DNA from: Cloeon dipterum
Lineage: Eukaryota > Arthropoda > Insecta > Ephemeroptera > Baetidae
Length of the DNA stretch: 64,000 bases
Direction: 5' to 3'
NCBI RefSeq assembly: GCF_949628265.1
Contig: NC_088788.1
Coordinates: 7,130,001 to 7,194,000 of the forward strand
The translations under genes and the position numbers were made by a program. The notes beneath the pieces are model-generated. The model saw only the letters and a list, made by a program, of their open reading frames with translations, was not told where the DNA came from and searched no databases. This document shows positions 61,571 to 64,000 of the stretch, piece by piece (position 1 is the first letter of the stretch; each line of letters begins with the position of its first letter).

Positions 61571-62810
61571 ACTTTAACTTGCTTCTCTTTCCTAAATTTA
61601 GAATTTCTCCGAATTCCCTCTGCTGGTACAAGTTATTTCCGAAGCAGATCCAGGGGGCGTAATTAAAATGTAAAGCAGCAGGGCGTCATAAAGCGACACA
61701 CTAACTGCGCATTAGGCGAAAACAAGGACTGTTTTCGAGCCTCGTTCGTTTATAAACTTTGAAAGCTTCAATCGCACGCACAAGAGCAGAGAGAAGCAGC
61801 AAAAAAGTGCAAGCAATGCTGGCTGGCTGTCTGATATAATATAATATGAGTTGCGAGTGTGTGGAATCGATAGCGCGAGAGTGCGAGAGCGGCGACGTGG
61901 CAACCACGCCGGCCCGCGAAAGCCTCCTATCCTGCAATGGTGCCAGAAATATCGGGGGTTCAATGCGGGTCAAATTTGCATTCAACAATAGCGAAGGAGA
62001 CTCGCACAATAAAAAGCGGCACCCCACTCGCTGCTGGCTGCGGCGACGCGCGCGGCAGACGATACCGTATTTTGTCTGCTGGCTGCTGGGAAAACGCGCG
62101 CGGCACAAACAAATTATTTGCTGCCCGTGGAAAACGTAAACAGGCTCTTTCAAGTTAAGTGGGACAAAAGCCGTGTCACACAAGTGGTTCAAACATAATG
62201 GACCGGAGAAAATTAGGATCGTTTCCAGTTCCTGTATTCCAGCGCCAGACTGAATAAAAAACTGTTAGGCCTTTTGTGTCGCGTTCCTAAAGGCCTCGGG
62301 CTGCGAATCCTTCGAGTTACCCTTCGCTTTAAAGAAAATTATCCCTTTTGCTTCAAGAGAAAGTTGCATTTTAGGTTATAGGGTGTTGTAAATCTTTTTT
62401 GGCTGCTTTTTTCTCTTGAAGCTTAACTATTAAAATTACATTGTTGTCGAAACTATTGTCAAAAGTGTAACAATTGAAAATTGCGAGAGTTGATGGTTGC
62501 AACAAGCATTTTTTGATCATATTTTAGTCTCTACAATGTCCAGTTAACAACAGGGGACCTTGTATTTGTGAAATTTACGGCGTGGACTGTATTTTCTTGA
62601 CAGATTTAGAGATATCTTCCTGTATGACACTTTTGGGGACACTCTTTGTTGCGAAACAAAATAAGATTTAAAGTAGAGACCTCAACTTTTTTTAGCTTAA
62701 AATGAAATATGTGTGACAAACAATAAGGACTCACCGGGGCTTAAAGGTTTCTTAAAAATAGTCTTCAATTGTTCCCCTGTATCAATCCAGCAACTTTTGC
62801 AACAATAAAA

Positions 62811-63201
62811 GAGGAATGATACTTCAAAAGCCTGGAAAATGCTTGTTGCCAATGCATAAACTCATCCTTTAGGATTTTGGCTGGAAAGTTGCCGTGCTTT
62901 TCAAATGGTAATGGCTGTCTTCTTACTTGAAATCCGATTTAATTTTAAACCCAAGAGTTTCCCCAATAAGTGGCATACACCGTTGGACAGATTTCGACGA
63001 GAGGAATCGGAATATCGGAATATGCCGAGAAAATATGTTCAAGCACTGTACATTTTATAGAAAATTGGCAAAATTTGAATTTTTATTGTAGCACGTGGTC
63101 ATTTTTTACAATTACAAATTGTTGAACGAATTGTTTATCGATCAATTGTTTGTGGCATCCAACAATTCAAATAATTTTCAATTGTTGCACTGTGTCATTC
63201 C
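62811..63201. repeat. dispersed repeat R1, copy D
   Basis: Starts GAGGAATGATAC and ends GTGTCATTCC, showing the inverted ends. An internal deletion removes about 55 bp after CCTTTAGGATT. The neighbouring copies C and E make this a small cluster of R1. Confidence 0.8.
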
Positions 63202-64000
63202 AATCCAAGTTAAGCGTCTTGAGAGTTAACTTCATTTTAGTTTATTTTTTCACTTGTGCATGACTCTATTACTTCTAGAACAGACATTTGTAACTAGAGA
63301 TGCAAGAAAGTGCAGTTAACCAGAGATGAAGAAACGACCGGCTCGGCTGTTTGATGGCGAAACTTTGTGCATCAAAAAATTGCCATTTCCTGCAAAACTT
63401 CCTGAGCAACATAAAAAGAATCCCAATTAAGCGTCGTCTGGTGAATTATTGCGTTCGATTTTTGCGAAAGTCTGCCTGCCTGCATCTGGAAGACAAACAC
63501 GCGGCGTTGCTCTCTCGTCGGTTGCCATGGTGCAGCATGCCGGCCGGCAGGCCGGCTAGGTTCGCTTCGGGATGGAAGCAGAGATAAACAAACAGGCATA
63601 AGACAAACTCGTCTTTCTGCTCCACACAAAAAGCTGCTGGCCGGCCTGAAGAAACCCGAGTCACTCACTCGCTTTTCGAAATACAGCGGGGCCAGCTCCG
63701 GATTCCGAGAAGCCGTCCCTCAGATATGATCCTAATGAAAAGTTTCTTCTCTCATTCATCAATCCCTATGAGCCTTTTGACCTGTCCGTCTGTATCGTTA
63801 TTAACTTCCCGGAACTAGAAAAGCTCTCTTAAAATTGTCCGGTGGTTACATGCATGACGGAATTTATCGTAAAAAAGAGTTACCCCGATTGTACTCACGC
63901 GAAATTGAGTCATTGCATGTCGAACGAGATCCGTGCCGGCACCAAAATCCATAAAATGCCGTAAAATTTTGCCGCCGTAGCAATGCGGACTAATTGGTCT

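Larger units (their letters stand above)
51172..64000 (+). other. intron 2 of the ANKRD11/12-type gene, third part, to window end
   Basis: No exon recognised. GC-rich blocks lie at about 51640-52140, 52900-53460, 54540-54960, 55260-55400, 56020-56480, 57290-57680, 58240-58470, 58750-59080, 59950-60250, 61700-62130 and 63310-63720. Two carry a palindromic CRE. Four R1 repeat copies and one hAT-like MITE copy lie between them. ORFs of up to 165 codons in the blocks (for example the minus strand of 56016-56513 and 61701-62192) overlap ORFs on the other strand and show no domain. Confidence 0.5.

Noticed and set aside
61701..62192. 163-codon minus-strand ORF with overlapping plus-strand ORFs
   Set aside because: Several frames open at once; no splice or start evidence; looks like composition.

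Overview
The window looks like AT-rich nuclear DNA of an invertebrate animal, probably an arthropod and most likely an insect. It has multi-exon genes with short AT-rich introns and GT-AG borders, protein families at animal-like identity, TATA-type promoters and several families of short inverted-repeat transposons. I cannot name the species. There is no bacterial-style gene organisation, CRISPR array or viral genome.

Layout. (1) 1-2950: AT-rich DNA without a recognisable gene, apart from a GC-rich patch near 1060-1260. (2) 3175-9895, minus strand: complete importin-4 gene (18 coding exons, 1099 aa predicted). (3) 10211-19050: a zone with several TATA-like promoters, untranslated leader exons and very short coding exons, mixed with small repeats. 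Two of the short ORFs carry sequences matching the spacing of the PAM2 motif that binds the MLLE domain of poly(A)-binding protein. This is the most likely place for something undescribed. (4) 19607-23109, plus strand: NASP-type histone chaperone (8 exons, 410 aa). (5) 23358-25975, minus strand: NDUFS3, the 30 kDa subunit of complex I (5 exons, 265 aa), tail-to-tail with NASP. (6) 26562 onward, plus strand: first two coding exons of an ANKRD11/ANKRD12-type ankyrin protein, head-to-head with NDUFS3. Intron 1 is 7.3 kb. Intron 2 runs from 34154 to the window end and beyond, and I found no further exon in it.

The long ANKRD11/12 intron alternates AT-rich DNA with roughly 30 GC- and CpG-rich blocks of 150-600 bp. 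Four blocks contain a perfect palindromic CRE, and others contain simple repeats. Several short transposon families lie in introns and intergenic DNA. Two elements look hAT-like because they have inverted termini beginning CAG and 8-bp target duplications. One such copy is nested inside an older inverted-repeat element in an NDUFS3 intron.

Functionally, importin-4 and NASP act in the same pathway: NASP holds newly made H3-H4 and importin-4 carries H3-H4 with its chaperones into the nucleus. Their closeness here is notable but may be chance. NDUFS3 (respiration) and ANKRD11/12 (chromatin-associated co-regulator) share a compact GC-rich region that probably fires in both directions. Exon borders were worked out by hand from reading-frame continuity and splice-site sequence. 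They join in frame throughout for the four main genes.
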